Shown here in pieces: positions 4,952 through 5,678 of a DNA stretch of 5,678 nucleotides (positions are counted from its first letter, which is position 1; each line of letters starts with the position of its first letter). A program made the translations under genes and the position numbers. The notes beneath the pieces were generated by a model, which saw only the letters and a program-made list of their open reading frames with translations, did not search any database and had not been told where the DNA came from. The stretch spans positions 1-5,678 of the forward strand of contig JASHWA010000241.1 in assembly GCA_030044325.1 (NCBI GenBank), read 5' to 3'. This DNA comes from Bryobacteraceae bacterium (GTDB lineage: Bacteria; Acidobacteriota; Terriglobia; Bryobacterales; Bryobacteraceae).

Positions 4952-5678
4952 ATGAAGCTGGTGATGGTGGACGATGCCGAGCCCGACCGGCGGCTGTTCC
5001 GGATCCTGATCGAGGAGTCGCTCGGCTCCGCGTTCGAATTCTGGGGCGAAGCGACGGGCGCCAAAGGCCTCGAAAGATGCCGCGCCGTCGCGCCCGATTG
5101 CGTTCTGATCGATTACAAGCTGCCCGACATGACCGGCCTCGATTTCATCGCGCGGCTTCGCGCCAACGAAGAGTCCGATGCAGCCCGCGGCGCGCCGCCC
5201 TCGGCCGTGGTGATGCTCACCGGCCTGGTGGACGAACAGACCGCGGTAAACGCCATGCGCGCCGGCGCGCAGGATTATCTGCTCAAGGATCGCATGACGC
5301 CGGAAGGCCTGGGCTGGGTGATCGAGCGCGCCATCCACAAGATGGGCCTGATCCGGCAATTGAAGCAGGAGCGCGACCGGCTGAGCGCTTCGCTCGCCGA
5401 AAAGGAAGTGCTGCTCAAAGAGGTGCACCATCGCGTCAAGAACAATTTGCAGGTGATCGCGAGCCTGCTGCGCCTGCAGGCGCGCGCTTTCCCCGACAGC
5501 GCGCTCGCCGCGGCCCTGCGCGAATCTCAAAATCGCGTCGAATCCATGGCCCTGATCCACGAACAGCTGTACGAAACCGAGGACCTGCGCGATGTCGATC
5601 TGGCCAAGCACGCTTCGCTCCTGCTCACTAATCTCTTGCAGTCTTATGGAATCGAGGATGGCCGCATCGCCGGGCGCG
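4952..5678 (+). CDS. Response regulator receiver fused to HisKA_2 histidine kinase, 3' end cut by window
   Basis: The first 242 residues of a cytoplasmic signalling protein; the frame is open to the window edge. Residues 1-125 form a receiver domain: acidic pair D7-D8, phospho-acceptor D54 in LIDYKLPD, T90 in MLTG, and K112 in LLKD. A helical, probably coiled-coil linker (about 125-152) rich in E, K, R and L follows. The HisKA_2 dimerisation domain begins at about 152 with EVHHRVKNNLQVIASLL; H160, preceding RVKNN, is the likely phosphorylated histidine. The ATP-binding HATPase domain should follow beyond the window. There is no membrane segment or sensor domain, so input presumably arrives by phosphorylation of D54 from another kinase. 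HisKA_2 kinases often act on separate response regulators; the partner is not visible here. The start at ATG 4952 gives the usual MKLVMVDD opening, but the nearest purine run (GAGG, 13 bases upstream) is poor. Confidence 0.93.
   Translation, partial: MKLVMVDDAEPDRRLFRILIEESLGSAFEFWGEATGAKGLERCRAVAPDCVLIDYKLPDMTGLDFIARLRANEESDAARGAPPSAVVMLTGLVDEQTAVNAMRAGAQDYLLKDRMTPEGLGWVIERAIHKMGLIRQLKQERDRLSASLAEKEVLLKEVHHRVKNNLQVIASLLRLQARAFPDSALAAALRESQNRVESMALIHEQLYETEDLRDVDLAKHASLLLTNLLQSYGIEDGRIAGR

Noticed and set aside
4837..5631. Plus-strand 264-codon frame overlapping the kinase fusion
   Set aside because: Arginine-rich shadow frame; the frame starting at 4952 has complete receiver and HisKA_2 motifs.

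Overview
The window looks like chromosomal DNA from a GC-rich soil-type bacterium, most plausibly an acidobacterium of the Solibacteres/Bryobacterales kind. That placement is inferred from the high GC, the style of the secreted 430-residue protein (short signal peptide, few cysteines, a C-terminal beta-rich region with a 'PAGTRIRGRI' motif) and the M48 protease with a low-complexity tail. Nothing in the window proves the taxonomy. There is no tRNA, rRNA, CRISPR array, insertion sequence or phage gene.

Layout. The left 2.1 kb is read on the minus strand: a class-V-fold PLP enzyme (2138 to 1008), then, after 66 bases containing a strong hairpin, a cation diffusion facilitator metal exporter with a His-rich N-terminus (941 to 21). 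A 132-base divergent intergenic region (2139-2270) separates these from the right-hand plus-strand genes. Those are a secreted M48 zinc metalloprotease (2271-3287) closed by a strong intrinsic terminator (3312-3346), a 61-residue protein that is 41% histidine (3373-3558), a secreted protein of unknown function (3606-4898), and a response-regulator/HisKA_2 histidine kinase fusion cut by the window end (4952-5678). Gene ends are close, and no clear terminator separates the last three genes, so they may be partly co-transcribed. A good TATAAT box lies just before the secreted protein gene.

How the genes may work together. The M48 protease and the 430-residue protein are exported, and both probably belong to the envelope. 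The CDF exporter and the His-rich peptide share a transition-metal theme (Zn, Co or Ni), but they are about 2.4 kb apart on opposite strands, so a functional link is only a hypothesis. The kinase fusion is a cytoplasmic signalling protein with no visible tie to the rest.

The best candidate for something under-described is the His-rich mini-protein: two blocks of eight alternating histidines, no cysteine, its own short gene directly behind a terminator, no Shine-Dalgarno sequence, and signs of recent in-frame expansion.
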